Shown: positions 1 to 9,009, counted from the first letter of the stretch. The stretch is DNA of 64,000 nt from Thioalkalivibrio sp. ALMg11 (GCF_000377905.1 NZ_KB898871.1:283001-347000); one strand, 5' to 3'. Program-made: numbers and translations. Notes: generated from the sequence alone by a model not told the origin.

Positions 1-1074
1 CTCCACCGCCATGGTCTTGAGGGTGTCGATGCCGTTGATGCTCTCGACCAGGAAGGCCTGGTTCTCGGCACCGCGGTTGAACTTCTCGTGCAGGCGCGCC
101 CGCAGCGGTGGCGTGATGAGCACCGAGATCAGCACGTACAGCGGGAGCGAGGCGATCACAATTAGCGTCAGCCAGCCGCTATAGAGCAGCATCACGGCGA
201 TGAAGACGACCGAAAACAACAGGTCCAGCACCAGCGTCAGCGCATTGCCGGTCAGGAACTCGCGGATGTTCTCGAGCTCGCGCACGCGCGCCACCGAGTC
301 GCCGACCCGGCGCGACTCGAAATAGCCCATGGGCAGGTGGATCAGGTGGCGAAACAGGCTCGCCCCGAGCTCGACATCGATGCGGCTGGCGGTGTGCGCC
401 AGGATATAACTGCGCAGCCCGGACAGCACCACCTCGAAGACCATCACCGCCAGCAGACCGATCGCCAGCACATCCAGCGTGGTCAGGCTGCGATGGACCA
501 GAACCTTGTCCATCACCACCTGGAAGAACAGCGGCGTGACCAGGGCAAAGATCTGGAGGAAAAACGAGGCAAGCATCACCTCGCCCAGCAGCTTGCGATG
601 CTTGACCAGCGCCGGGACGAACCAGGTGAAATCGAACTTGCCCAGTTCCGCCCTGAGCGAGGCACGGGAGGTGAGCAGGACCAGCTCGCCGGACCACAGC
701 TCCTCTAGCGCCTCCCAGGACATCCGCTCCGCCTGGCCACGGCCAGGGTGCTGCACCAGCACGCCCTGCTCTCCGACGCGCGCCAGCACGAAGAAGCGCC
801 CGTCGGTAGCCTGCGCGATCGCGGGCAAGGGCGTGTGCTCGAGCCGCGCCAGTTTCGTCCGGACGCGTTTGGCCTTGAGCCCCAAATGCCGCGCACCGTG
901 CAGGATGCGATCGAAATCGAATGGCTGACCATCCGGCGCGAACTCGTGGCGCAACTGCGCCGGGTTGGCCGGCACGCCGTGATACTGCGCCAGCATCGCC
1001 AGCGCGGTCAGTCCCGTGTCGATAGCCCCGGTCTCGTCATTCGAGTCCGGGGTGGCCTTCCCTGGCGAATCCAT
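1..1074 (-). CDS. Type I secretion ABC transporter (HlyB/LapB-like), 3' part cut by window edge
   Basis: Partial gene; the first 358 residues are visible and the ATPase domain lies outside the window. It would be the inner-membrane ATP-driven pump of a type I secretion system, exporting RTX proteins straight to the exterior. Residues about 1-130 form a peptidase-C39-like domain, but the position where C39 peptidases carry the catalytic Cys reads DTGLTAL, so this is the non-cleaving CLD type seen in HlyB. From about residue 150 the ABC transmembrane domain follows, with hydrophobic helices such as VLAIGLLAVMVFEVVLSGL and LDLLFSVVFIAVMLL and the HlyB-like FRHLIHLPMGYFESRRVGDS segment. The ATG at 1074 has GAGG just upstream. 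It lies 136 bp downstream of, and on the same strand as, the large RTX gene, which is its probable cargo. Confidence 0.9.
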   Translation of the reverse strand, partial: MDSPGKATPDSNDETGAIDTGLTALAMLAQYHGVPANPAQLRHEFAPDGQPFDFDRILHGARHLGLKAKRVRTKLARLEHTPLPAIAQATDGRFFVLARVGEQGVLVQHPGRGQAERMSWEALEELWSGELVLLTSRASLRAELGKFDFTWFVPALVKHRKLLGEVMLASFFLQIFALVTPLFFQVVMDKVLVHRSLTTLDVLAIGLLAVMVFEVVLSGLRSYILAHTASRIDVELGASLFRHLIHLPMGYFESRRVGDSVARVRELENIREFLTGNALTLVLDLLFSVVFIAVMLLYSGWLTLIVIASLPLYVLISVLITPPLRARLHEKFNRGAENQAFLVESINGIDTLKTMAVE

Positions 1075-1210
1075 GCTGCCTCGCTTGGTCCGTCACCGGC
1101 GTCCTTGCCGGGGACATGCAAAAACTGGCGGCCCGGTTGACCGGGCCGCCGGAGTTGAACTGGAAAAGCGGGGCGGCCGCGAAGGACCGACCCCGCGGGT
1201 GGCTACCGGA

Positions 1211-4200
1211 TCACTGCCACGCGGATGCGACCACGGGCTGGAGCTGCTCCCGGTACGCCTCGGGGATACGGGTCTCGTCCGCACTCGGCGGGTCGAACGC
1301 GGCCATGGCCTGGACCAGTTGGTTGACCTCGGATGCCGCAAGGATCTCGCCGCTCGAGAGCTTTACCCGGTCCAGGGTTTCGCCGTGCCGACCAAACCAG
1401 TCATCGACCGTGATGCGGTCGTCGGTACCGATGACCCCGATCTCCAGGTCACGGCGGTCCTGGCGGAACCAGAGCTGGTCCGCCGCGATATCCTCGCCCA
1501 GGAGCAGGGTGTCCTCCCCCGGGTCGCGGGCGCGCTCGACGGTCCGGTCGTGCCCGTCTCCGCGCTCGAAGTAGTAGGTATCGCTACCCGCGCCCCCTTG
1601 CAGGACGTTGCTGCCGCGACCGCCGTGGATGAAGTTGTCGCCGCCTTCGCCACGCAGGACGTTATCGCCGTCGTTGCCGATCAGGGTGTTGTCGAGCTCG
1701 TTGCCCCGGCCCCAATAGTCGCCGTCCCCGGTCAGGGTGAGGTTCTCCACGTGATCGGGCAGCCGGAAGTGGGTCTCCGCCTTCACGGTGTCCGTGCCGC
1801 CACCTTCCTGGGCGATCACCTTCGTGCCCGGGTTGCTGACCACATAGGTGTTGTCCCCGTCACCCCCGTACAGGAAGTTCGCGGAGCGGCCGCCCCCGAT
1901 CAGCACGTTGTCGCCACTCACGCCGTAGAGATGATTGGGGCGCTCCGTGCCGATGATCACGTTGTCCTCGTCGTTGCCGCGGCCCACCCGGGCATCGCCC
2001 ACCAGCGTCAGGTTCTCCACGTTGTCCGGCAGGGTGTAGTCGAAGGGGCTGATCACCGTGTCGTTGCCCTGGTTCGGCTTTTCGATGACCACGTCCTCCT
2101 CGCTGTTGAGGATGTAGGTGTTGTCGCCCCAGCCGCCGGCCATCACGTTCGCGCCGGCCACGCCGTTGAGCACGTTGTCTCCGTTGTTGCCCTCGATGTA
2201 GTTATCCAGCTCGTTGCCGGTCCCGTCGATATCGGCCCAACCGGTGAGAATCAGGTCCTCCACATTGTCGGGAAGGGCGTACGTCACCGAGGACCGGATG
2301 GTGTCGTGGCCCTCGCCGGACTGCTCGATCACCACGTCGTCCTCGCTGTTGACGATGTAGATGTCGTCGCCGGCGCCGCCGATCATGATGTTGGTACCGG
2401 CGCGGCCGTCGATGTAGTTGTCGCCCTCCACCCCGTTCAGCACGTTGTCGCCGGTGTTGCCGCTGATCACGTTGTCCAGCGTGTTGCCCGTGCCATCGAG
2501 ATCCGCGCCGCCCATCAAGGTCAGGTTGTTCACGTTCTCCGGCAGGATGTAGTCGATGTAGGACTTGACGGTGTCATTGCCCTCGCCGGGGCGCTCGACC
2601 ACCACGTCGTCGGCGCTGCGCACCACGTAGGTGTCGTCGCCGACACCTCCCATCATGATGTTCGCGCCCGCTCGGCCGTCGATGTAGTTGTCGCCCGCCA
2701 CGCCGTTCAGCACGTTGTCGCCAGTGTTGCCGATGATCCGGTTGTTCAGCTCGTTACCCGTGCCATCGAGGTCCTCGCTGCCCAGCAGCCGCAGGTTCTC
2801 CACGTTCTCGGGCAGGACGTAATCGATGTGAGACTCGACGGTGTCGTTACCCTCGCCCGGCTGCTCAATCACCACGTCGTCGGTGCTGTGCACCACGTAG
2901 GTGTTGTTGCCACGGCCACCGATCATGGTGTTCGCACCCGCGACCCCGTCCAGCCGGTTGCTACCCGAGTTGCCAATCAGGACGTTATCCAACTCGTTGC
3001 CGGTGGCGTTGATCCCGCTGCGACCCAGCAGCGTCAGGTTGTGGAGGTTATCGGACAGGGTGAACGACACATGCGACTGCACGGTGTTGGTGCCGTCGCT
3101 CGCTTCCGCGATGACCTGGTCGTCCCGATGCCGGACCACGAACAGGTTGTCACCCTCGCCCCCCACCAGGATGTCCGCATCCCGGCCGCCATGCAGCCAG
3201 TTGTCGCCGGCGCCGCCGGTCAGGGTGTTCTCGCCTTCATTGCCGACCAGGATGGCGTTCTCCGCCCCGGCGGTCAGCTCGTCGCCCTGTGTCGAGCCGA
3301 GCTGTAGCGCGGACAGGTCGAAGCTATGGCCGTCCGCGAAGCGCAGGGTGTTGATGCGGTGGCGCTCCGTATCCGCGCTGCCAAACCAGTTGTCGATGGT
3401 GATGCTGTCACGCCCGTTGCTGTGCGCCAGCACTAGCGAACTGCCCTCGGCGCGAATGTCGAGGTCGCCCGCGCGGATTTCCGGACCCAGCTCGAGCACG
3501 CTGTGCCCGTTGTCGCCGTGCATCTCGACGAGGGTGTTGTGGCCCTGGCCGACATCGAAGCGGTAGGTGTTGTTGCCGGCACCGCCGTACAGGATGTCGT
3601 TGCCCGAACCTGCCTGCAGGACGTCATCGCCATCACCGCCTAGCAGCCAGTCGCCGCCGGAGCCAGCCGTGAGCTGCGCACCGTCGTTCCCGGCGAACAC
3701 GATCTCCGGGGCCACCGTGCCTTCACCGTCGGCGCGCACCCCGTCCCAGCCGAAGTCGGCCAGGGCGGCCAGCACCGCCGGATCGTCCCCGGCCTGCGCG
3801 AGCATGTTGCGCAGCTGGCCGTGGGCGTCGAAGCCCATGGGTGCGAGTTGTTCGCCGGCCACGCGCTCAAACTCCAGCAGATCGGCCACACCCCGGGCAG
3901 GGTCGGCATCGAACTGCTGGTTTAGGGCCTCCGTGGTGCCGGCGAAGTCGATGCGGATACCGTCTTCATCGAAGACCAGATCCATTCCCTCGAGATAGGG
4001 CGCCAGATGCGTCTGGCGCATCATCTGCCCGTACATGGTCGTCTTGAGGATATCGAAGCCGGCGCGCAGCTCGCCCGAGGCCATGATCCTGGGATCCGGA
4101 CTGCCACGCTGGCGAAACTCCTGACCCAGGAAGGCCTCCAGCGTGGCGACCTTGCGGCCGTCGATGTGGCGTCCCCGGCTCTCCGGGTCCACGTCGCTGA

Positions 4201-5671
4201 CGCCAGCCCATTCGTACAGCAGCGTCTCCATGCGCGCCTCGCGGGCCTTGACGTCGGTCTCGGCCATGAAGGCGTCGACATGCTCGCGCAGTTGCCCGCT
4301 GTCATCCCGCACCAACGCCTGGTGCAGGTCGTGCACCTCGCCATAGCCCATCAGGTCCGGCAGCCCAGCGATGGCTTCCGGCACCTCCAGCCGCTCACGC
4401 GCCTCGGTGTGCGCCGTGTCCTGGATGAACCAGACATCCGTGGCCTCGCCCTCGCGGCCGTCGGCCCACTCGAACCGGCCCATCTGGCGGTGCTCGTTGC
4501 CATGCTCGTCCACATAGGTGGAGTCCGAATAGCCGAGATCGATGGAGCCGATACCGACTTCGTCCAGCGTCAGCAGCTCGCCCTGGTCGACCACGCCATT
4601 GCCATTGGCGTCCTGCCACAGCCGCAGGTCACCCCAGACCTCGTCACCGGGATCGATGCGGCCGTTGCCGTTGCTGTCGTGGATCGCCAGCGCCTCGAAG
4701 CCGTTCATGGCGGTCACGCCATCCGCCACCTCGGTGGCATTGCCGAACAGCTCGCTCCCGTCCTCGATCGCCTCGTTGCCAGTCTGATCCATCGCCAGCA
4801 ACGCGTCCTCCGGACCCACCCAACCCGTGGCCTGCGCAAACCCGTCCCCGTTGTGATCGAACTGCACCCCGGCATCCAGACCGACCGTGGAGATCCCGTT
4901 GCCATCCAGATCCAGGATGATCGGAGAAGCATGCGACTGGCCTCGGTTGAAGAAATCGCGGATGTCGCCAATGAAGTCACCAACCCAAAAGTCCCAGGCG
5001 GATTGCAGAACACCCGCAGGCCCGCCGAGTTCCTCCAGAACGTCTGTAGCAGTCTCTCGTACTTTGTTATATAGATCCCCGCCGTATTCGTTTGCGAGCC
5101 AGGTGCCGAGCGCGGCTCCACCTGCGGCGGCGAGTACAGGTGCGAGCCCCGGGGCAAGGAATGCACCAGCTGCTACTGCTCCGACCTTCGCAAAGCCCAC
5201 CCCAAGCAAGACACTACTCGTGTTCGCCGAAGCTTCGTGCCAATCGCCGCGCGCGACGTCCGTAACGATTTTTGTCGCATCAACGACATTACCAATCGGC
5301 CCCAATACGCTGCTAACACGAGCACCAATGGAATGGTGAGTACTCTGTATCCAATAGGCGTCTGCGGTGGACGCTCTACGGTCTGCCCACCCCTGGGCTT
5401 CCTCCGCAGCGGCTCGCCACACCGAAGCTCGCTGAGAATCCCCCATTGCCTCCGCATGTTGGGCCGTTACCCGAGCTTGCTCCGAAATTCTCCTGTACTC
5501 CACTTCATAATAGGTTGCCAGCCGCTCGACACGGGCGGCTTCGCTCAGCGCCGGGTCGGATATCTCCTCAAGAAAGGTCGAGAAACCAGTCAGCGTTTCG
5601 GACTGAATCGACCGAATATGATCATCAACATCAGAAAATATACTACGGCTATATTCATTATTGTCCTCCAT
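1211..5671 (-). CDS. Large RTX-type calcium-binding secreted protein (putative toxin/adhesin), 1486 aa
   Basis: Predicted type I secretion substrate. Order of regions: residues 1-110 charged, helical; about 115-200 Ala/Gly-rich and hydrophobic (SSVLLGVGFAKVGAVAAGAF, then LAPVLAAAGGAALGT), resembling a membrane-inserting segment; 250-380 EF-hand-like calcium loops (DLDGNGIS, DHNGDG, DSNGNGRID, DANGNGVVDQGEL); about 437-800 a globular core shared with the paralogue at 6833-8185; then hemolysin-type nonapeptide clusters (GGDGDDVL, GSGNDILYGG) and six long repeats ending VENLTL(T/V)G; finally a C-terminal LVQAMAAF segment typical of T1SS signals. I chose ATG 5671 because AAGGAG sits 8 nt upstream; a GTG three codons earlier abuts that site. 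The ABC transporter follows downstream. The 5' 600 bp is visibly more AT-rich than the rest. Whether it is a pore-forming toxin is inference. Confidence 0.88.
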   Translation of the reverse strand: MEDNNEYSRSIFSDVDDHIRSIQSETLTGFSTFLEEISDPALSEAARVERLATYYEVEYRRISEQARVTAQHAEAMGDSQRASVWRAAAEEAQGWADRRASTADAYWIQSTHHSIGARVSSVLGPIGNVVDATKIVTDVARGDWHEASANTSSVLLGVGFAKVGAVAAGAFLAPGLAPVLAAAGGAALGTWLANEYGGDLYNKVRETATDVLEELGGPAGVLQSAWDFWVGDFIGDIRDFFNRGQSHASPIILDLDGNGISTVGLDAGVQFDHNGDGFAQATGWVGPEDALLAMDQTGNEAIEDGSELFGNATEVADGVTAMNGFEALAIHDSNGNGRIDPGDEVWGDLRLWQDANGNGVVDQGELLTLDEVGIGSIDLGYSDSTYVDEHGNEHRQMGRFEWADGREGEATDVWFIQDTAHTEARERLEVPEAIAGLPDLMGYGEVHDLHQALVRDDSGQLREHVDAFMAETDVKAREARMETLLYEWAGVSDVDPESRGRHIDGRKVATLEAFLGQEFRQRGSPDPRIMASGELRAGFDILKTTMYGQMMRQTHLAPYLEGMDLVFDEDGIRIDFAGTTEALNQQFDADPARGVADLLEFERVAGEQLAPMGFDAHGQLRNMLAQAGDDPAVLAALADFGWDGVRADGEGTVAPEIVFAGNDGAQLTAGSGGDWLLGGDGDDVLQAGSGNDILYGGAGNNTYRFDVGQGHNTLVEMHGDNGHSVLELGPEIRAGDLDIRAEGSSLVLAHSNGRDSITIDNWFGSADTERHRINTLRFADGHSFDLSALQLGSTQGDELTAGAENAILVGNEGENTLTGGAGDNWLHGGRDADILVGGEGDNLFVVRHRDDQVIAEASDGTNTVQSHVSFTLSDNLHNLTLLGRSGINATGNELDNVLIGNSGSNRLDGVAGANTMIGGRGNNTYVVHSTDDVVIEQPGEGNDTVESHIDYVLPENVENLRLLGSEDLDGTGNELNNRIIGNTGDNVLNGVAGDNYIDGRAGANIMMGGVGDDTYVVRSADDVVVERPGEGNDTVKSYIDYILPENVNNLTLMGGADLDGTGNTLDNVISGNTGDNVLNGVEGDNYIDGRAGTNIMIGGAGDDIYIVNSEDDVVIEQSGEGHDTIRSSVTYALPDNVEDLILTGWADIDGTGNELDNYIEGNNGDNVLNGVAGANVMAGGWGDNTYILNSEEDVVIEKPNQGNDTVISPFDYTLPDNVENLTLVGDARVGRGNDEDNVIIGTERPNHLYGVSGDNVLIGGGRSANFLYGGDGDNTYVVSNPGTKVIAQEGGGTDTVKAETHFRLPDHVENLTLTGDGDYWGRGNELDNTLIGNDGDNVLRGEGGDNFIHGGRGSNVLQGGAGSDTYYFERGDGHDRTVERARDPGEDTLLLGEDIAADQLWFRQDRRDLEIGVIGTDDRITVDDWFGRHGETLDRVKLSSGEILAASEVNQLVQAMAAFDPPSADETRIPEAYREQLQPVVASAWQ
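1741..3060 (-). repeat. Tandem RTX-family repeats inside the large secreted protein gene
   Basis: Six imperfect units of roughly 240-270 bp, marked on the plus strand by recurring ggttctccac(g/a)t-like segments near 1741, 2011, 2251, 2521, 2791 and 3031. Each encodes GN-LDN-I-GN-GDN-L-G, GG-GDDTYVV, a DDVV-E block, G-DTV, then LP-NVENL-L-G. Neighbouring units at 2390-2760 are nearly identical in DNA, suggesting recent duplication or conversion. Confidence 0.85.
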
Positions 5672-5782
5672 GACAAACACTCCTTTTGCACAAACAACTT
5701 ACTCAAAATACACCCCGGACAACACCGAAACCCTGACCGAAAACCTCTAGCACCGCACGAAACAGACACCGCCAAACATTAT

Positions 5783-6388
5783 CTAAAACAACCGCCTCAT
5801 CGACCCAACAATAAGGTCCCTGGTGGCAATATAGAAAAAAATAAAACAAATGGAGGCTGCAAATGTAAGCCACGAACTGTGGACCGAAAACCAGAATCTC
5901 GAGGCATAGGCGCTATCCGAAATCCGACCGAACATACCCCCCAGGTCAGGTGAAGCTGGGTATGCAACGAAAACGAGTGCAAAACCCACCGAACCAAAGA
6001 AAAGGAGAGCCATCAGAGCCCTGAGGAGGTTTTTTTTACTGGCAACCTCTTTCAATTTAATTTTCAGAGACACAACTCCCCATACCACTAGAACCGGAAT
6101 CAGAACAATCTGCAGAGAATAGGTCAACTGAGCGACCTCTGGAAACGCTGACCATTGGCCGAATCGCTCCACGCCAGACACCACCCCTCCAAGATTATCA
6201 ACCAAACGCCGAAGGAACGGAACCGCGGACAAAACACTTTGAGGAATAGTGTATACAAACAGAAGTGTCAAGCCGAGGTAAAGCCCAAGCACGAGAGCAA
6301 TCTCATTATTTTTACGGCGCTTGAATGCTGCGCATGTCAGTTCTTTGTTCAGCTTCGGACCGGGGCATTCAGTATTATCTTTAACCAT
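5783..6388 (-). CDS. Small multi-spanning membrane protein, unknown; candidate immunity protein
   Basis: I do not recognise a family. The 201-residue product shows about four hydrophobic segments: EIALVLGLYLGLTLLFVYTI near residue 30, SLQIVLIPVLVVWGVVSL, LLRALMALLFFGSVGFALVFV, and WLTFAASICFIFFYI near the C-terminus, with basic KRRK and KIKLKEVASKK segments at likely cytoplasmic faces. ATG 6388 is preferred over an in-frame start at 6451 because AAGGAAGG lies about 8 nt upstream. The gene is markedly AT-rich compared with the rest of the window, indicating horizontal acquisition. It sits immediately upstream of, and in the same direction as, the large RTX gene. That order and the four-helix topology resemble immunity proteins of pore-forming bacteriocins; this role is an inference. 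Confidence 0.7.
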   Translation of the reverse strand: MVKDNTECPGPKLNKELTCAAFKRRKNNEIALVLGLYLGLTLLFVYTIPQSVLSAVPFLRRLVDNLGGVVSGVERFGQWSAFPEVAQLTYSLQIVLIPVLVVWGVVSLKIKLKEVASKKNLLRALMALLFFGSVGFALVFVAYPASPDLGGMFGRISDSAYASRFWFSVHSSWLTFAASICFIFFYIATRDLIVGSMRRLF

Positions 6389-6469
6389 AACGAAGCCTTC
6401 CTTAAAAAATCGGTTTTGCAGATCACAATGCAACTTTTGCCGATCAATCAACCCTGAAGTAAGTCGCTT

Positions 6470-6682
6470 CTATGCCGACGCACCCACATGGTTAATGTCA
6501 CCTGATCGGGCTGCGGCGCGCGAACAAAAAACAACGCCAGTCGGCCCAGCTCCAATAGCACCGAGCGATACCCAGGACCCCGTAGGACCGAACATGCGTA
6601 TAAGGATCGAGACAGGTTCGGGGGTCAGCGCCACGAAAGCGGCCCGCACAATGGAAGTCGACTCGCACCGTGACGAGGTCAT
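6470..6682 (-). CDS. Small hypothetical protein, 70 aa
   Basis: Unrecognised short ORF between the membrane-protein gene and the RTX-core paralogue, same strand. AGGGGGAAACC precedes the ATG, giving a plausible ribosome-binding site. The product has one moderately hydrophobic, Gly-rich stretch (SWVSLGAIGAGPTGVVF) that could be a single membrane segment, and two cysteines. It could be a holin-like or leader peptide or simply chance coding; there is no conserved motif that I can see. Its position in an AT-richer, probably imported stretch supports treating it as part of the accessory locus. Confidence 0.4.
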   Translation of the reverse strand: MTSSRCESTSIVRAAFVALTPEPVSILIRMFGPTGSWVSLGAIGAGPTGVVFCSRAAARSGDINHVGASA

Positions 6683-6832
6683 GGTTTCCCCCTGTCCATA
6701 AGTGTTGGTTTTAGCGGCTCCCGTCCGAAGGGGGCGCTGTCAAGGTTGCCGTCAAATGTCGGCACGTTGTTCCCGGGACCCACGCACACTTGGCGCGAGA
6801 CACACCCGCCGTTAAGGCCTCGGGGATGGCGG

Positions 6833-8185
6833 TCATTCGGGAAGATCGAGGGTCTGACCGTCGGCGAGGCGCACAGCGTGCAGGCGGTGGCGCTCGGGGT
6901 TGATGGAGCCAAACCAGTTCTGGACGCGGATACTGTCCTCGCCGTTGCGGTGGGCGAGTACCAGTTCGTGGTCCTCGACGCGGATTTCCAGATCTTCGGA
7001 CCGGATGTCCGGAGCCAGTTCGAGCACACTCCGACCACGGTCTCCGTGCATCTCGACCAGGGTGTTGTGGCCTGCCCCGAGGGCAAAGCGGTAGGTATTG
7101 TCACCAGCGCCGCCATACAACAGATCGTCACCGGGCCCGGGGTTCAGGGTGTTGTCGCCATCTCCACCGAGCAGCCAGTCGCCGTTGACACCGGCCTTCA
7201 GCGTCGCGTCATCCTTATGCGCCATCACAATCTCGCGGGCCACCGTGCCCTGGCCATCCATGCGCAGCCCGTCCCAGCCCAGAGCCAACAGCGCCACCTG
7301 TACATTCTGGTCGCCTCCAGCCTCGAGCAGCCTGTCACGCATCAGGCGGTAGGGATCAAAACCCATCGCCCGCAGGCGCTCGCCGCCAGCCCGCTCGAAT
7401 TCGAACAGGTCGGTCAGCCCCCTAGCCGGGTCACGCTCGAAGCTTTCCTGCAGGGCGCTCGTGGTGTCGGAGAAATCGAAGCCGGCACCGGATGCGTTCA
7501 GGGCAAAGGTGATCCCATCGAAGTAGGGCGCCAGGTGCGTCTGCCGCATCAGCTGGCCATACATCCCGTTCTTCAGGATGGCGAAGGCCTTGTGCAGTTC
7601 CGCCGCCCCACCTGGGCGGGGGTTCGGGCTCCCCTGCTGGCGAAACTCCTCTGCCAGAAACGCCTCCAGTGTCGCGAGCTTGCGGCCATCGATGTGCGGC
7701 CCGCGCCCTTGCGGGTCGACCTCGCCAACACCGGCCCACTCGAACAGCAGGGCATCCATGTGCGCCTCGCGCGCCTTCACGTCGGTCTCGTCCGTGAAGG
7801 CCTCGACCTGTTCACGCAGCCGCCCGCTGTCGTCTCGCGCCAAGGCCTGTCGCAGGTTCGGCACATCCCCATAGCCCTTCAGATCGATCGCGGGGAGGGA
7901 TTCGGGAGAGGCGGGCTCATTCTGGGCTCCCCCTTGCGCCCGGGAGGATGCCTCTGCCTGTCGGCGAGGGTCGTCTGACGTCGGCTCCGGGCGATCGCCC
8001 GCGACCCGCCCCATCGAATACAGATGGCCTGCCGTCGCGGAAAAACCCTTCACAAATCCTTGCGCGAAGCCCGTCGAGAACTCGGAGGCGGCCACACTCA
8101 CACCTTGCCGAGCATCGGGCGATAGCGCGTACCCGCCCGCCAGGCCGGCCAGGACGACCAGTGCGATGATCAGCATCAGCCGCAT
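6833..8185 (-). CDS. RTX-core paralogue with N-terminal membrane anchor, lacking the long repeats (450 aa)
   Basis: Residues about 97-450 align closely with residues 437-800 of the large RTX protein: shared blocks include FTDETDVKAREAHMDALLFEWAG-like, GRGPHIDGRKLATLEAF, MYGQLMRQTHLAPYFDG and NGDWLLGGDGDN. It keeps one short calcium-repeat cluster (GGDGDNTLNPGPGDDLLYGG) and stops at the NWFG-NPERHR end of the core, without the six VENL repeats or the T1SS C-terminal signal. Instead of the EF-hand region it begins with MRLMLIIALVVLAGLAGGYAL, a signal anchor. I chose ATG 8185 to place that segment at the N-terminus; an in-frame ATG at 8233 would add 16 residues. It is first in the minus-strand cluster. 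It looks like a recombined or resident partner copy of the RTX core. Confidence 0.8.
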   Translation of the reverse strand: MRLMLIIALVVLAGLAGGYALSPDARQGVSVAASEFSTGFAQGFVKGFSATAGHLYSMGRVAGDRPEPTSDDPRRQAEASSRAQGGAQNEPASPESLPAIDLKGYGDVPNLRQALARDDSGRLREQVEAFTDETDVKAREAHMDALLFEWAGVGEVDPQGRGPHIDGRKLATLEAFLAEEFRQQGSPNPRPGGAAELHKAFAILKNGMYGQLMRQTHLAPYFDGITFALNASGAGFDFSDTTSALQESFERDPARGLTDLFEFERAGGERLRAMGFDPYRLMRDRLLEAGGDQNVQVALLALGWDGLRMDGQGTVAREIVMAHKDDATLKAGVNGDWLLGGDGDNTLNPGPGDDLLYGGAGDNTYRFALGAGHNTLVEMHGDRGRSVLELAPDIRSEDLEIRVEDHELVLAHRNGEDSIRVQNWFGSINPERHRLHAVRLADGQTLDLPE

Positions 8186-8630
8186 GCGATCACCCGTCGA
8201 GTCAGCCGTGCGGCCACCCCACTTGTCCGGCATTCCGGAGAGAGCCGGGGCGCAATAGGCGTATTGGCCCGGAACACCGGGCAGCGAGTGGCTCGCTCGT
8301 GACCCGCCGAAACAGACGGATGCATGCCCCGGGGACGTAAAGCCGGGACAGTTTCGTGCAGCTGTTGCAGAGGGGGCGTCGCGCCAATCCGTGGCGAGGA
8401 CATGGACAATCCCTTTCCATGAACAAGGTTGCGGACTCTGAATCGGCTCTCAACGTGTGTCAAGGCGCGCCCAATGTCTGTCCGATGGTGTCGGAGTCGG
8501 GCCTGCCGCAGGCAGGGAGATGCCACGCCGGCAGGCAGGGCTGGTATCCTCGGAGTCCATTGATGGCCGCCGTTTGGCGGTCCGCTGATTCGGTTCGGGC
8601 GGCGCCCGGACTGTGGATTCTGGAGGCCGT
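8186..8630. other. Non-coding interval between RTX locus and DUF971 gene
   Basis: 445 bp with no convincing gene; ORFs here lack family resemblance and start sites. It contains the divergent control regions of the RTX cluster (minus) and the DUF971-ubiEJB cluster (plus). The only signal I could pick out is the sigma-70-like promoter listed at 8435-8463. Confidence 0.5.
8435..8463 (-). promoter_or_regulatory. Candidate sigma-70 promoter for the RTX cluster
   Basis: On the minus strand TTGACA (8463-8458) is followed after 17 bp by CAGAGT (8440-8435). The -35 box is perfect and the -10 is weak (3/6). It would give a leader of about 240 nt before the RTX-core paralogue. Confidence 0.35.
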
Positions 8631-8996
8631 ATGAGCAGTACCCACCGACCCACCGATATCCAGCTGCATCAGAAGTCGCGCATGCTGGAGTTATCGTATT
8701 CGGACGGCGCGCATTTCGAGCTTCCCTGCGAATTCCTGCGCGTGTATTCGCCCTCGGCCGAGGTGCGCGGGCACGGCAAGGGGCAGGAGGTGCTGCAGGT
8801 GGGCAAGGAGGACGTGAACATCACCGCCATCGAGCCGGTCGGAAACTATGCGGTGAAGCTGGTGTTCTCCGACGGCCACGATACCGGCATCTATGACTGG
8901 GACTACCTGCACGAGCTCGGCACGGAGCAGGAGCGTCTGTGGCAGGATTACCTGGATCGGCTGAAAGAGGCCGGGCACGAGCGCAAGACGCACTGA
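8631..8996 (+). CDS. DUF971 family protein
   Basis: 121-residue cytosolic protein of the DUF971 / gamma-butyrobetaine-hydroxylase-like N-terminal domain family. The conserved [18 protein letters not shown] start, the [19 protein letters not shown] segment and the closing [16 protein letters not shown] are visible. In other proteins this domain is found with Fe-S handling and hydroxylases, but the standalone form has no settled function. ATG 8631 is used because GGAGG lies 6 nt upstream; an in-frame ATG at 8613 is less well placed. It precedes ubiE by 13 bp on the same strand, an arrangement common in gammaproteobacteria, so it is probably co-transcribed with ubiEJB. Confidence 0.85.
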   Translation: MSSTHRPTDIQLHQKSRMLELSYSDGAHFELPCEFLRVYSPSAEVRGHGKGQEVLQVGKEDVNITAIEPVGNYAVKLVFSDGHDTGIYDWDYLHELGTEQERLWQDYLDRLKEAGHERKTH

Positions 8997-9009
8997 CAAC
9001 GGCACTTTG

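Noticed and set aside
1016-3307. 763-residue open frame on the plus strand
   Set aside because: It is the complement of the RTX repeats; repetitive VVAxVADQxVV pattern is the mirror of the Asn/Gly/Asp-rich coding strand, with no start site or family.
8356-8634. 92-residue ORF upstream of the DUF971 gene
   Set aside because: No ribosome-binding site, no family resemblance, odd composition; treated as non-coding.
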